Below are positions 38,719-47,957 of a stretch of 64,000 bases of DNA, one piece after another. The notes beneath the pieces were generated by a model. It was not told the DNA's origin. It did no database searches and saw nothing but the letters and a program-made list of their open reading frames with translations. Position 1 is the stretch's first letter; each line of letters begins with the position of its first letter. The stretch spans positions 578,212 to 642,211 of the forward strand of contig NZ_LMDE01000010.1 of the NCBI RefSeq assembly GCF_001425025.1. Direction: 5' to 3'. Both the position numbers and the translations under genes were made by a program. The DNA comes from Nocardioides sp. Root122. GTDB taxonomy: Bacteria > Actinomycetota > Actinomycetes > Propionibacteriales > Nocardioidaceae.

Positions 38719-39555
38719 GTGAGGATCGCCGGACTCGTCGGCCTGTTCAACGGCCGGCCGCACCATGCTGTCGGCCCGGACGGCCGGATGGCGCTCTCGG
38801 ACCACTTCCGCGAGTTCCGGGCGCGGCTGCTGCGCTGCCTCCTGGTCTTCTCGGTCGCGCTCGTCGTGGCGATCCTGTTCCGCCACGCGATCTACGATGC
38901 CGTCTACGGCCCCTACCAGGACGCCCAGAAGACCCTGACGAAGGGCACGTCGATCGCGACGACGAGCGGCGCGGGCGCCGGCCTGCTGCTGTGGCTGACG
39001 CTGTGCGGCTTCGCCGCGGCCATCGTCACCGCGCCCTACTGGCTCTACCAGGTGTGGGCCTTCGTGCTGCCGGGGCTCTACGCCCAGGAGCGCAAGATGT
39101 CGCGGGTGTTCGTGGCCGTCGCGGGGCCGTTGTTCATCACCGGCGTGGTGCTGGGCTACGTCACGCTGCCGGTCGCCCTGGAGGTGCTGATCGGCTTCAA
39201 CCCCGACGGCGTCACCAACCTCATCGACTTCAACGACTACCTCCAGTTCTTCACCCGCACCCTGTTCGTGTTCGGGCTGGCCTTCAACATCCCGGTCTTC
39301 GTGGTGCTCCTCAACTTCGCGGGCGTGGTCAAGGGCTCGGCGCTCAAGGCCTACCGGCCGTGGATCATCATCGGCACCTTCGTGTTCGCCGCCGTCGCCA
39401 CGCCGTCGGCCGACCCGTTCACGATGACCCTCATGGCCGTGCCCATGGTGCTGCTCTTCTTCGCCTCCGAGGCGATCGCGCGGATCAACGACCGCCGCCG
39501 GGCGAGTCGCTCGGTCAACCGCGGGCTCGGCCCCGACGAGCTCTCACCGCTCTGA
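38719..39555 (+). CDS. tatC: Twin-arginine translocase receptor TatC
   Basis: A 278-residue six-helix membrane protein that recognises the twin-arginine signal with TatB. Landmarks: ALSDHFREFRARLLR near the start, the conserved periplasmic loops, YQVWAFVLPGLYAQERK and FNIPVFVVLLNFAGVV. GTG 38719 gives MRIAGLVGLFNGRPHHAVG; an internal ATG (38788) would begin MALSDHF. The longer version is favoured because an N-terminal lead is common in relatives. No tatB gene is in this window. Confidence 0.94.
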   Translation: MRIAGLVGLFNGRPHHAVGPDGRMALSDHFREFRARLLRCLLVFSVALVVAILFRHAIYDAVYGPYQDAQKTLTKGTSIATTSGAGAGLLLWLTLCGFAAAIVTAPYWLYQVWAFVLPGLYAQERKMSRVFVAVAGPLFITGVVLGYVTLPVALEVLIGFNPDGVTNLIDFNDYLQFFTRTLFVFGLAFNIPVFVVLLNFAGVVKGSALKAYRPWIIIGTFVFAAVATPSADPFTMTLMAVPMVLLFFASEAIARINDRRRASRSVNRGLGPDELSPL

Positions 39556-39588
39556 CGGGTGCCTGACGGGGTCTGACAGGGTGGACCC

Positions 39589-39981
39589 ATGCAGGCCGCG
39601 ATCACCGACATCGATCCGTTCGACCTGCCCGACTGGCTCGGCACGCTCGAGGTCGTGTGGTGCTCCGACGCCGGGCTCCGCACCGGCCACCTCGTCAAGG
39701 GGCGGCTGACCGGCGACGGCGAGCCCGACCTTGTCTGCGACCTGCTGGCGGTCGACGAGGCCTACCCGGAGCCGGTGGTGGACGACGCGACCCGGCTGCG
39801 CGTGCACCAGGCGTGGCGCCACGGGCAGGTGGTCGTCGGCGACCTGGGCGGGCGGATGGTGCTCGCGGTCCCGGGCACCGGCTTCGGCCCCGACCTCGTC
39901 CTGGAGGCGCTCGCCCGGCTGGCACGGGCGGTCGGCGCCCGTGCCGAACGCTATGCGGCGCTGCTGCGTCTGGGCTCCTAG
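39589..39981 (+). CDS. Conserved hypothetical protein
   Basis: A 130-residue soluble protein I do not recognise. It reads as an alpha/beta domain with DLPDWLGTLEVVWCSDAGLRTGH at the start and a conserved-looking LLAVDEAYPEPVVDD in the middle. No catalytic motif. It sits between tatC and the lipid kinase, both on the same strand. CAGGGT (39577-39582) ends 6 nt before the ATG, a leaderless-type signal. Confidence 0.7.
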   Translation: MQAAITDIDPFDLPDWLGTLEVVWCSDAGLRTGHLVKGRLTGDGEPDLVCDLLAVDEAYPEPVVDDATRLRVHQAWRHGQVVVGDLGGRMVLAVPGTGFGPDLVLEALARLARAVGARAERYAALLRLGS

Positions 39982-39991
39982 AAGCGGGGGA

Positions 39992-39997
39992 TAGGGT
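39992..39997 (+). promoter_or_regulatory. Leaderless -10 of the lipid kinase gene
   Basis: TAGGGT ends 7 nt before the ATG at 40005. Confidence 0.55.
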
Positions 39998-40004
39998 CGC
40001 GCAC

Positions 40005-40919
40005 ATGCACGACCCGTCAGCGACCGCCTCCGTGCGCGGCCGTGAGATCGCCCTGCTGACCAACCCCACCGCGGGCAAGGGCAAGGGAGCTCGCCACCGC
40101 GACCTGGCGCTCGCCCGGCTGCGCGAGAGCGGCTTCGTGGTGCGCAACCTCCAGGGCCGCGACGCCGACGAGGCGGCCGACCTCGCCCGGGGCTGCGTCG
40201 CCGACGGGGTCGAGGCGCTGGTGCTGTGCGGCGGCGACGGCCTGGTCCACCTGGGGGCCCAGGCGGTCGCCGGGACCGGCGTGCCTCTGGGCCTGATCCC
40301 GGCCGGCACGGGCAACGACGTCGCTCGCTACCTCGACCTGCCGCGCACCGACCCCGTCGCCGCGGCGGACCGGATCATCGCCTCCCGGCGGCGCACGATC
40401 GACCTGGCCCGCAGCGGTGACCGGTACTTCGTCACCGTGCTGGCCGCGGGCTTCGACGCGATCGTCAACGAGCGCGCCAACGCCATGACGTGGCCCCGCG
40501 GCCAGATGCGCTACAACCTCGCCACCCTGGCCGAGCTGCGGACCTTCCGTCCCATTCCCTACGTGCTCCAGCTCGACGACGGCTCCGGACCGGAGACGAT
40601 CGAGCGCGAGGCGATGCTGGTGGCGGTGGGCAACGGCCCGTCGTTCGGCGGCGGGCTGCGGATCACCGAGGGCGCGGTGCTCGACGACGGCCTGCTGGAC
40701 GTCGTGATGATCACGCGGATGAGCAAACCCAAGCTGGTGCGCTCCTACCCCCGCCTGTTCACCGGCAGGATCGACGGGGTGGCGGAGTACGTCCACCGGC
40801 GGGTGCGCTCGGTGACCGTGGCCGCCCCGGGCATCGTGTCGTACGCCGACGGCGAGCGCTTCGGCCCGCTGCCGCTGACCGTCGAGTGCGTCGCCGGCGC
40901 GTTGGAGGTGATCTCATGA
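40005..40919 (+). CDS. Diacylglycerol/lipid kinase family protein
   Basis: A 304-residue lipid kinase. Nucleotide-binding motifs: LLTNPTAGKGKG near residue 18, LVLCGGDGLVHLG (about 70-82) and LIPAGTGNDVARYL. The canonical GGDGT has Leu in place of Thr, a substitution seen in actinobacterial members. It phosphorylates diacylglycerol or a similar lipid at the membrane. Its stop overlaps the next ATG by 4 bp. Confidence 0.92.
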   Translation: MHDPSATASVRGREIALLTNPTAGKGKGARHRDLALARLRESGFVVRNLQGRDADEAADLARGCVADGVEALVLCGGDGLVHLGAQAVAGTGVPLGLIPAGTGNDVARYLDLPRTDPVAAADRIIASRRRTIDLARSGDRYFVTVLAAGFDAIVNERANAMTWPRGQMRYNLATLAELRTFRPIPYVLQLDDGSGPETIEREAMLVAVGNGPSFGGGLRITEGAVLDDGLLDVVMITRMSKPKLVRSYPRLFTGRIDGVAEYVHRRVRSVTVAAPGIVSYADGERFGPLPLTVECVAGALEVIS

Positions 40920-43723
40920 GCGAGGTGCCGTCCGGGGACCTGTCGCCCGCCGAGCGCTACGCGGCCTTCCAGCGCGACAAGGACTACCCGATGCTCAAGG
41001 ACTTCGCCGGGCTCTACGGCTTCGAGCTCGACGACTTCCAGGTGCGGGCGTGCCGCGAGATCGAGGACGGCCGCGGCGTGCTGGTCGCGGCGCCCACCGG
41101 CTCCGGCAAGACGATCGTCGGCGAGTTCGCCATCCACCTGGCGCTCCAGACGGGACGCAAGGCGTTCTACACGACCCCGATCAAGGCGTTGTCGAACCAG
41201 AAGTACAACGACCTGGTCAAGCGCTACGGCGCCGACAACGTCGGTCTCCTGACGGGCGACAACGTCGTCAACGGCGAGGCTCCGGTGGTCGTGATGACCA
41301 CCGAGGTGCTCCGCAACATGCTCTACGCCAGCTCGCGGACCCTGCTGGGCCTGGGCTACGTCGTGATGGACGAGGTCCACTACCTCGCCGACCGGATGCG
41401 CGGCGCGGTCTGGGAGGAGGTGATCATCCACCTGCCCGAGTCGGTGACGCTGGTGTCGCTGTCCGCGACCGTCTCCAACGCCGAGGAGTTCGGCGAGTGG
41501 CTGGCCACCGTCCGCGGCGAGACCACGACGGTCCTGGAGGAGAAGCGGCCCGTCCCGCTCTTCCAGCACGTCATGGTCGGGCGGCGGCTGCTCGACCTGT
41601 TCGCGTCCTCCGACGTCGACGCGAGCGCGGGGTTCGTCAAGGAGGGTGCGCCGGTCAACGACGAGCTCACCCGGATCGCACGCGACGACTGGGCCAGCAC
41701 CCGCCTGATGCGCGACCGGCGCTCACCCCGCAAGGGCAAGCCCGGGTCGTCGAAGAATCCCCGCGCGGTCGGCAACGGGCGCCGGGTGTGGATCCCGAGC
41801 CGCGTCGAGGTGGTCGAGCGGCTCGACCGCGAGGGACTGCTGCCGGCGATCGTGTTCATCTTCAGTCGCGCGGGGTGCGACGCCGCGGTGACCCAGCTGG
41901 TGCAGGCCAACACCCGGCTCACCACGGCCGCGGAGCGAGACGAGATCTTCGCCCGTGTCGAGGAGGCCGCCCGCACGCTGCCCGAGGAGGACCTGCACGT
42001 CCTGGGCTACCACGAGTTCCTCGACGGGCTCACCCGAGGCGTCGCCGCCCACCACGCCGGCCTGCTGCCGGCGTTCAAGCACGTGGTCGAGGAGCTGTTC
42101 CAGGAGGGGCTGGTGAAGGTCGTCTTCGCCACCGAGACCCTCGCGCTCGGCATCAACATGCCCGCGCGCACCGTCGTCATCGAGAAGCTGTCCAAGTGGA
42201 ACGGCGAGAGCCACGCCGACCTCACGCCGGGGGAGTACACCCAGCTGACCGGCCGAGCCGGTCGTCGCGGCCTCGACATCGAGGGCCACGGTGTCGTGCT
42301 CTACCAGCCCGGGATGAACCCGCGGGAGGTGGCGGGCCTGGCCTCGACGCGCACCTATCCGCTGCGGTCGTCCTTCCGGCCGTCCTACAACATGGCCGTC
42401 AACCTGGTGCACCAGTTCGGTCGCGCCCGCTCCCGTGAGCTGCTGGAGCAGTCCTTCGCGCAGTTCCAGGCCGACAAGGCCGTGGTCGGCCTGGCCCGGC
42501 AGGTGCACAAGGCCGAGGAGGCGCTCGAGGGCTACCGCGAGGCGGCGACGTGCCACGTCGGCGACTTCATGGAGTACGCCGCCCTCCGCCGGCGGATCTC
42601 CGACCTCGAGAAGGGTGCCGCCCGGGAGCGGCGCCAGGACCGCAGGGGCGAGGCCGCCGCCTCCTTGGGCAGGCTCCGGCCCGGTGACGTGATCCACGTG
42701 CCGGCCGGCAAGTTCAGTGGGCTCGCCGTGGTCATCGACCCCGGGCAGTCCGCCGACGAGCCGCGCCCCTACGTCGTCACGGCCGACCGACAGGCACGGC
42801 GGCTGGCGATGATGGACTTCCCGGTGCCGGTCGAGGCGATCGGCCGGTTGCGCATCCCCAAGTCGTTCAACGGCCGCAACCCCGGGCAGCGCCGCGAGCT
42901 CGCCAACGCACTGCGGTCGCGCGCGGACTCCTTCGAGGCCCCCGCCCCACGGCGTACCTCGAAGGGCGAGTCGTTCAGCGACACCCCCACCGACCGGGAG
43001 ATCGGTCGGCTGCGCGCCGACCTCAAGTCGCACCCGTGCCACCAGTGCCCCGACAGGGAGGACCACGCCCGGTGGGCGGAGCGGTGGTTCAAGCTGCAGC
43101 GCGACACCGAGACCCTCAAGCGCCGTGTGGAGAACCGCACCAACACGGTGGCACGCACCTTCGACCGCGTCTGCGACGTGCTCACGGCGCTGGGCTACCT
43201 CGACGGCGACCGCATCACCGACCGCGGCTCGCACCTGCGCCGGATCTACACCGACATGGACCTCGTCGCCGCCGAGGCGATCCGCGCCGGGGTCCTCGAC
43301 GAGCTGGCGCCGTCCGAGCTGGCCGCCGTGCTGTCCGCCCTGGTGTTCGAGGCGAGGCGCGCCGACGACGCCTCGTCGCCCAGGCTGCCGGGCGGTCGCG
43401 TCCAGCCGGCGCTGGGTGAGCTCGTCCGCCTGTGGGGGCAGCTCGACGCCCTCGAGCGCGACCACAAGCTCGACTTCCTCCGCGAGCCCGACCTCGGCTT
43501 CGCGTGGGCGGCGTGGCGCTGGGCGGAGGGCGACGACCTCGACGACGTGCTGATGGTCACCGGCCTGTCCGCGGGCGACTTCGTGCGCTGGATGAAGCAG
43601 CTGCTCGACCTGTGCGGGCAGGTGGCCGACGCCGCAGGCGACGCACCGCTGCGCAGCACGGCCCGCAAGACCGCGGCCGCCCTCAAGCGAGGGGTCGTCG
43701 CCTACTCCGTGCTCGCCGAGTAG
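40916..43723 (+). CDS. helY: DEAD/DEAH superfamily 2 RNA helicase (HelY/Ski2-like)
   Basis: A 935-residue helicase: motif I APTGSGKT, motif Ia TTPIKALSNQK, DEVH box VVMDEVHY, motif III SLSATVS, motif V ETLALGINMPARTV and motif VI QLTGRAGRRG. The long C-terminal half (about 540-935) is the Ski2/Mtr4-type extension. In mycobacteria the homologue helY also lies beside tatC and the paf genes. ATG overlaps the lipid-kinase stop by 4 bp, after a GGAGGTG ribosome-binding site. Confidence 0.92.
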   Translation: MSEVPSGDLSPAERYAAFQRDKDYPMLKDFAGLYGFELDDFQVRACREIEDGRGVLVAAPTGSGKTIVGEFAIHLALQTGRKAFYTTPIKALSNQKYNDLVKRYGADNVGLLTGDNVVNGEAPVVVMTTEVLRNMLYASSRTLLGLGYVVMDEVHYLADRMRGAVWEEVIIHLPESVTLVSLSATVSNAEEFGEWLATVRGETTTVLEEKRPVPLFQHVMVGRRLLDLFASSDVDASAGFVKEGAPVNDELTRIARDDWASTRLMRDRRSPRKGKPGSSKNPRAVGNGRRVWIPSRVEVVERLDREGLLPAIVFIFSRAGCDAAVTQLVQANTRLTTAAERDEIFARVEEAARTLPEEDLHVLGYHEFLDGLTRGVAAHHAGLLPAFKHVVEELFQEGLVKVVFATETLALGINMPARTVVIEKLSKWNGESHADLTPGEYTQLTGRAGRRGLDIEGHGVVLYQPGMNPREVAGLASTRTYPLRSSFRPSYNMAVNLVHQFGRARSRELLEQSFAQFQADKAVVGLARQVHKAEEALEGYREAATCHVGDFMEYAALRRRISDLEKGAARERRQDRRGEAAASLGRLRPGDVIHVPAGKFSGLAVVIDPGQSADEPRPYVVTADRQARRLAMMDFPVPVEAIGRLRIPKSFNGRNPGQRRELANALRSRADSFEAPAPRRTSKGESFSDTPTDREIGRLRADLKSHPCHQCPDREDHARWAERWFKLQRDTETLKRRVENRTNTVARTFDRVCDVLTALGYLDGDRITDRGSHLRRIYTDMDLVAAEAIRAGVLDELAPSELAAVLSALVFEARRADDASSPRLPGGRVQPALGELVRLWGQLDALERDHKLDFLREPDLGFAWAAWRWAEGDDLDDVLMVTGLSAGDFVRWMKQLLDLCGQVADAAGDAPLRSTARKTAAALKRGVVAYSVLAE

Positions 43724-43744
43724 GCCTGTGGCAGGCTCACCGGC

Positions 43745-44683
43745 GTGACCGACTCCGGCGACCGCCTCCTGCTGCTCGACACCGCGTCCCTCTACTTCCG
43801 CGCCTTCTTCGGGGTGCCCGACTCGCTGAAGGCACCCGACGGCACGCCGGTCAACGCGGTGCGCGGCCTGATGGACTTCATCAGCCGGCTGGTGGGGGAG
43901 TACGACCCGACCCACCTCGCCTGCTGCTGGGACGACGACTGGCGACCGCAGTGGCGCGTCGACCTGATCCCCTCCTACAAGGCGCACCGGGTGGTGCGGG
44001 CGGTCCCCGGGCCGCGCCCCGACGTCGAGGAGGTCCCCGACCCGCTCGAGGCGCAGATCCCGATCATCCAGGCGGTCCTCGACGCCTACGGCATCCCGGT
44101 GGTCGGTCACCCCGAGATGGAGGCCGACGACGTGATCGGCACGCTGGCCACCGGGGCCGGGATGCCGGTCGACATCGTCACCGGCGACCGCGACCTGTTC
44201 CAGCTCGTCGACGACGACGCCGCCGTCCGCGTGCTCTACGTCGCCCGCGGCGTGAGCAGGCACGAGCGGGTCGACAACGCCTGGGTGCGCGGCAAGTACG
44301 GCGTCGACGCCCACCAGTACGCCGACCTGGCCACGCTGCGGGGTGACGCCTCCGACGGACTGCCGGGCGTCGCGGGCGTGGGTGACAAGACAGCGGCCAC
44401 GCTCCTCAACCGCTTCGGCACGATCGAGGCGGTGATCGAGGCCGCCACCGACCCCGACTCCGAGATGGGGCCCGGTCCGCGCGGCAAGATCAAGGCGGCC
44501 GCCGACTACCTGGCCGTCGCGCCCCGGGTGGTCGCCGTACGCCGTGACCTCGACCTCGGCGAGCCCGACCTGGCCCGGCCGCGCACGCCGGCCGACCACG
44601 CCGCGGTGGTGGCGCTGGACGAGAAGTGGGACCTGGGTTCGTCTGCCGTGCGTCTCGTGGAGGCCCTGTCCGGATCGCACTAG
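43745..44683 (+). CDS. 5'-3' exonuclease (PolA N-terminal-like)
   Basis: A 312-residue flap/5'-3' exonuclease resembling the N-terminal domain of DNA polymerase I without the polymerase. LLLLDTASLYFRAFFG begins the PIN-like domain, CCWDDDWRPQWR and EMEADDVIGTLA give metal-binding Asp/Glu residues, IVTGDRDLFQLV another, and SDGLPGVAGVGDKTAATLL is the H3TH DNA-binding motif. GTG start with CAGGCT (43732-43737) 7 nt upstream. Confidence 0.93.
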   Translation: MTDSGDRLLLLDTASLYFRAFFGVPDSLKAPDGTPVNAVRGLMDFISRLVGEYDPTHLACCWDDDWRPQWRVDLIPSYKAHRVVRAVPGPRPDVEEVPDPLEAQIPIIQAVLDAYGIPVVGHPEMEADDVIGTLATGAGMPVDIVTGDRDLFQLVDDDAAVRVLYVARGVSRHERVDNAWVRGKYGVDAHQYADLATLRGDASDGLPGVAGVGDKTAATLLNRFGTIEAVIEAATDPDSEMGPGPRGKIKAAADYLAVAPRVVAVRRDLDLGEPDLARPRTPADHAAVVALDEKWDLGSSAVRLVEALSGSH

Positions 44684-44686
44684 TGT
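44681..44686 (+). promoter_or_regulatory. Leaderless -10 of the Lrp/AsnC regulator gene
   Basis: TAGTGT overlaps the exonuclease stop codon (TAG) and ends 7 nt before the GTG at 44694. Confidence 0.5.
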
Positions 44687-44693
44687 GAGCGCC

Positions 44694-45146
44694 GTGAGCA
44701 CTTCCGAGGTCGAGTCCAAGGACCGGCAGATCCTCTCCCTGCTGGCCGCCGACGGTCGCATGTCCTTCACCGACCTCGGCAAGGCGACCGACCTGTCCAC
44801 GTCGGCGGTGCACCAGCGGGTCAAGCGGCTCGAGCAGAGGGGCCTGATCAAGGGCTACGGCGCGACGGTCGACCACGACCAGCTCGGCCGGCCGCTGACC
44901 GCCTTCATCTCCATCACGCCGATCGATCCCTCACAGCCCGACGACTACCCCGAGCGCCTGGTCGAGATCCCCGAGATCGAGTCGTGCTGGTCGGTGGCCG
45001 GCGAGGAGTCCTACATCCTCAAGATCCGCGTCGCCACGCCGCTCGCCCTCGAGGAGCTCCTGGCGCGCATCCGCGGCTCGGCCAGCGTCTCGACGCGCAC
45101 CACCATCGTGCTCTCGACCCCATACGAGAACCGCCCCATCGACTGA
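44694..45146 (+). CDS. Lrp/AsnC family transcriptional regulator
   Basis: A 150-residue feast/famine regulator: N-terminal helix-turn-helix (residues about 5-60, DRQILSLLAADGRMSFTDLG and STSAVHQRVKRLEQRG) and a C-terminal RAM ligand-binding domain (about 65-140, with ESCWSVAGEESYILKIRV). Such proteins sense amino acids. It is convergent with kamA, so it is the nearest regulator gene to the lysine cluster; control of that cluster is inference. Confidence 0.92.
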   Translation: MSTSEVESKDRQILSLLAADGRMSFTDLGKATDLSTSAVHQRVKRLEQRGLIKGYGATVDHDQLGRPLTAFISITPIDPSQPDDYPERLVEIPEIESCWSVAGEESYILKIRVATPLALEELLARIRGSASVSTRTTIVLSTPYENRPID

Positions 45147-45157
45147 CCCCAGTTCGG

Positions 45158-45187
45158 GATCCCCGGCTGACCGGCTGGCCGGGGATC
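45158..45187. terminator. 10-bp perfect hairpin after the Lrp gene
   Basis: GATCCCCGGC (45158-45167) pairs perfectly with GCCGGGGATC (45178-45187) around a 10-nt loop, 12 bp after the regulator stop. No T-run. Confidence 0.7.
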
Positions 45188-45213
45188 GCTGACGAGAGGG
45201 CACCGGGGAAGGG

Positions 45214-45247
45214 GGCCGGCCCACCGCCCCCCGGAGGTGGGCCGGCC
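45214..45247. terminator. 12-bp perfect hairpin after kamA
   Basis: GGCCGGCCCACC (45214-45225) pairs perfectly with GGTGGGCCGGCC (45236-45247) around a 10-nt loop, 2 bp from the kamA stop codon on the minus strand. Confidence 0.7.
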
Positions 45248-45249
45248 GG

Positions 45250-46716
45250 TCAGTAGGCCTGGAGGGCGGCGGTGCGGCGAGAGGCCTCGGCCATCTCGGC
45301 GGCCTTGAGCGAGGCCTCGTCCAGGCGACCGTGCTGCTCCCACCACTGCTGGCCAGACTCGGGCAGCGTGTGGATCGGGTCGTAGTACTCGTAGTGGCGC
45401 GAGAGCGCCTCGGCGTCGGTCGACTCGATCGACGTGCGGTAGTTCTTGGTCCAGTACGAGATGCCGTGCTCGGTGTCGTAGTCGGCGTTCTGGTGCACCC
45501 AGCGCTTGCCGACGAACGGCACGTCGCACACGATGCGCGGCGTCGCGAAGCCCGGCAGGTAGCCCATGATGTGGTGCTGCAGGCGCTGGGCGTCGGCGAG
45601 CGAGACCCGCCAGTGCTCCGAGAACGGGATCATGTCGCACATGTAGAAGTAGTAGGGCATGATCTGCGCGCCGTCGAGGAGACGGAAGCAGAGGTCGAGC
45701 AGCGCGTGTGGGTCGGCGTTGACGCCGTTGAGCAGCACGCCCTGGTTGCGTACGTCGCGCAGGCCGGCGTCGAGCATCGCCCGGGTCGCCTCGGCCACGA
45801 TCGGCGTGACGGAGTTCGCGTGGTTGGCGTGGGTGTGCATCGCGAGCGAGACGCCGCGGGACCGGGCCAGCGTGGCGACGCGGTTGACGCCCTCGACGAC
45901 GTCGGGCTGCAGCCAGTGCTGCGGCAGGCCGATCAGCGCCTTGGTGGCGAGCCGGATGTCGCGGATGTTGTCGACTGCGAGGACCTCGGTCAGGAAGGCC
46001 TCGAGCCGGGGCCACGGCATGTTGGCCACGTCGCCGCCGGAGACGACGACGTCGCGCACCGACGGGGTGCGACGCAGGTAGTCGAGCATGTCGCCGAGGC
46101 GGTCGTTGGGCTTGCCGGCGAACTTGAGCTTGTCGATGACGACCGTCGAGTTGCCGACCAGGTCCATGCGGGTGCAGTGGCCGCAGTACTGAGGGCACGT
46201 CGGCAGCAGCTCGGCGAGCACCTTGGTGGGGTAGCGGTGGGTGAGGCCCTCGGTGGCCCACATGTCGTGCTCGTGGAGGGAGTCACGCGCGGCGTGCGGG
46301 TGCGAGGGCCAGTCGGTGCGACGGTCGCTGAACACCGGGATCATGTAGTGGCGCACCGGGTCGGCGTAGAACGCCTCGGTGAGCGAGCCGGCGCCGCCCG
46401 GCGTCTCGGTCGGCACCATCGTGTTCATCATCTGCGGCGGCACCAGCATCGACATGGTGGCCCGCTCGGCCTGGTCGCGCTCGAGGTCGGCGTAGAACCG
46501 CTCGTCGAGCAGGTCGCCCATGAGCTCGCGCAGCTGCTTGACGTTCTTGATGCAGTGCGCGCGCTGCCACTGCACGGAGGCCCACTCCTCGGCGGTCACG
46601 CCGGCCCAGCCGGGGAAGCGCGTCCAGTCGGGCTCGACGAGCTCGACGCGCTGGTAGGGGTAGGGCTGTCCGGACTCGAGTGCCAGCTCCAGGGGCGTGG
46701 CGGTCTCGATGCTCAT
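45250..46716 (-). CDS. kamA: Lysine 2,3-aminomutase (radical SAM, KamA family)
   Basis: A 488-residue radical-SAM, PLP-dependent enzyme that converts L-lysine to L-beta-lysine. The Fe-S cluster motif is CPQYCGHC (Cys 174, 178, 181) just after EGLTHRYPTKVL, and a conserved Lys in DVPFVGKRW is the candidate PLP ligand. It is longer than clostridial KamA (about 416 residues), with extra sequence at both ends. ATG is preceded by GAGGAG. It diverges from kdd and is convergent with the Lrp-type gene. Confidence 0.93.
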   Translation of the reverse strand: MSIETATPLELALESGQPYPYQRVELVEPDWTRFPGWAGVTAEEWASVQWQRAHCIKNVKQLRELMGDLLDERFYADLERDQAERATMSMLVPPQMMNTMVPTETPGGAGSLTEAFYADPVRHYMIPVFSDRRTDWPSHPHAARDSLHEHDMWATEGLTHRYPTKVLAELLPTCPQYCGHCTRMDLVGNSTVVIDKLKFAGKPNDRLGDMLDYLRRTPSVRDVVVSGGDVANMPWPRLEAFLTEVLAVDNIRDIRLATKALIGLPQHWLQPDVVEGVNRVATLARSRGVSLAMHTHANHANSVTPIVAEATRAMLDAGLRDVRNQGVLLNGVNADPHALLDLCFRLLDGAQIMPYYFYMCDMIPFSEHWRVSLADAQRLQHHIMGYLPGFATPRIVCDVPFVGKRWVHQNADYDTEHGISYWTKNYRTSIESTDAEALSRHYEYYDPIHTLPESGQQWWEQHGRLDEASLKAAEMAEASRRTAALQAY

Positions 46717-46874
46717 GGGTTCTCCTCGGTGCTGGGCCGTGATGGCGACCTGACGGCGCGCCGGTTGTGTGGGCGGCGCCACATCTGGAAGAGTACGTGG
46801 AGAACGTGCGGCGAGTCCAATGCCACGCCGCAAGATTTACTGCTGTTGAGCACGAATCTAGAAGGATGACCTGA
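46717..46874. promoter_or_regulatory. Divergent control region of the lysine cluster
   Basis: A 158-bp gap between the kamA and kdd start codons. It is locally AT-richer near 46835-46860 (AAGATTTACTGCTGTTGAG), contains a direct repeat ACGTGGAGAACGTG near 46795-46810, and ends in an AGAAGGA ribosome-binding site for kdd. Promoter boxes cannot be fixed by eye. Confidence 0.45.
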
Positions 46875-47957
46875 ATGACACCCCCCTCGGACGTCCACAC
46901 GGAGTGCCGCACCGGCGACCCGACCGGTCTGCACCGCGTCCTCGACGAGGGCGTGGTGCTGCCCCAGGCTGCGCAGCGGCTCGACACGCGTGCGGAGCTC
47001 TGGCCCGACGAGGTGCGGGTGCGCGTGGAGCGCCTCAACCTCGACGCGGCGTCGTTCCGCCAGCTCGAGCGCACGCACGACCACGACGGGGACGCCGTCC
47101 GGGCCGCGGTCCTCGACATCGTGGCGACCCGCGGCAAGATGCAGAACCCGGAGACCGGTTCGGGCGGCATGCTGGTCGGCACCGTCGAGGAGGTCGGTCC
47201 CGACTCGCCGCTCGGCCTCTCCGTCGGCGACCGCGTGGCGACGCTCGTCAGCCTGACCCTCACCCCGCTCGTGATCGAGGACGGCCTCGCAGGCTGGGAC
47301 GGTCGCAGCGAGCAGGTGCCGTGCGACGGCTACGCCGTGCTGTTCGGCCGCTCGATCGCGGCGGTCATCCCCGACGACCTCGACCCCGCGCTCTCGCTCA
47401 GCGTGATGGACGTCTGCGGCGCGCCCGCCCTGACCGCCCGCGTGGTGGGGGAGTACGCCGCCCGCGCCGAGCAGGACGGCACCAGCGCACCCACCGTCGC
47501 CGTCATCGGCGGCGCCGGGAAGTCCGGCTCACTCAGCCTGGCCGCCGCTCGCGCGGCCGGCGCGGCCCGCACGATCGGCGTGGTGCCCCACCAGGGCGAG
47601 CACGACCTGCTGACCGGCGCGGGACTGGCCGACGCCGTCGCCGTCGCCGACGCCCGCGACCCGATCGCGCTGCGTGACGCCGTCGCTGCGGCCGGCGGAC
47701 CGGCCGACGTGACCGTCGTGTGCGTCGACGTCCCCGGTTGCGAGGGCGGGGCGATCCTCGCGACGGCCGAGGGCGGCACCGTGATCTTCTTCTCCATGGC
47801 CACCAGCTTCAGCGCCGCCGCCTTGGGCGCGGAGGGACTGGCGGCCGACGTCCGGATGCTCGTGGGCAACGGCTACGTGCCCGGCCACGCGGCGTACGCC
47901 ATGGAGCTGCTGCGCGCCGACGCCGGCGTGCGCAGCCTGTTCGAGCGGAGGCTCTGA
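46875..47957 (+). CDS. kdd: L-erythro-3,5-diaminohexanoate dehydrogenase
   Basis: A 360-residue NAD-dependent enzyme that oxidatively deaminates 3,5-diaminohexanoate to 3-keto-5-aminohexanoate in lysine catabolism. The N-terminus (CRTGDPTGLHRVLD and VRVRVERLNLDAASF) and the middle RGKMQNPETGSGGMLVGTV match the Kdd family; VAVIGGAGKSGSLSLAAAR (about 213-231) is the Rossmann dinucleotide site. The assignment is strengthened by kamA, kamD, kamE and kal on either side. One-base overlap with kamD. Confidence 0.92.
   Translation: MTPPSDVHTECRTGDPTGLHRVLDEGVVLPQAAQRLDTRAELWPDEVRVRVERLNLDAASFRQLERTHDHDGDAVRAAVLDIVATRGKMQNPETGSGGMLVGTVEEVGPDSPLGLSVGDRVATLVSLTLTPLVIEDGLAGWDGRSEQVPCDGYAVLFGRSIAAVIPDDLDPALSLSVMDVCGAPALTARVVGEYAARAEQDGTSAPTVAVIGGAGKSGSLSLAAARAAGAARTIGVVPHQGEHDLLTGAGLADAVAVADARDPIALRDAVAAAGGPADVTVVCVDVPGCEGGAILATAEGGTVIFFSMATSFSAAALGAEGLAADVRMLVGNGYVPGHAAYAMELLRADAGVRSLFERRL

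Noticed and set aside
40200..40260. Lipid kinase with Leu instead of Thr in the GGDGT motif as a dead enzyme
   Set aside because: Actinobacterial members of this family commonly vary at this position and the other nucleotide-binding motifs are intact.
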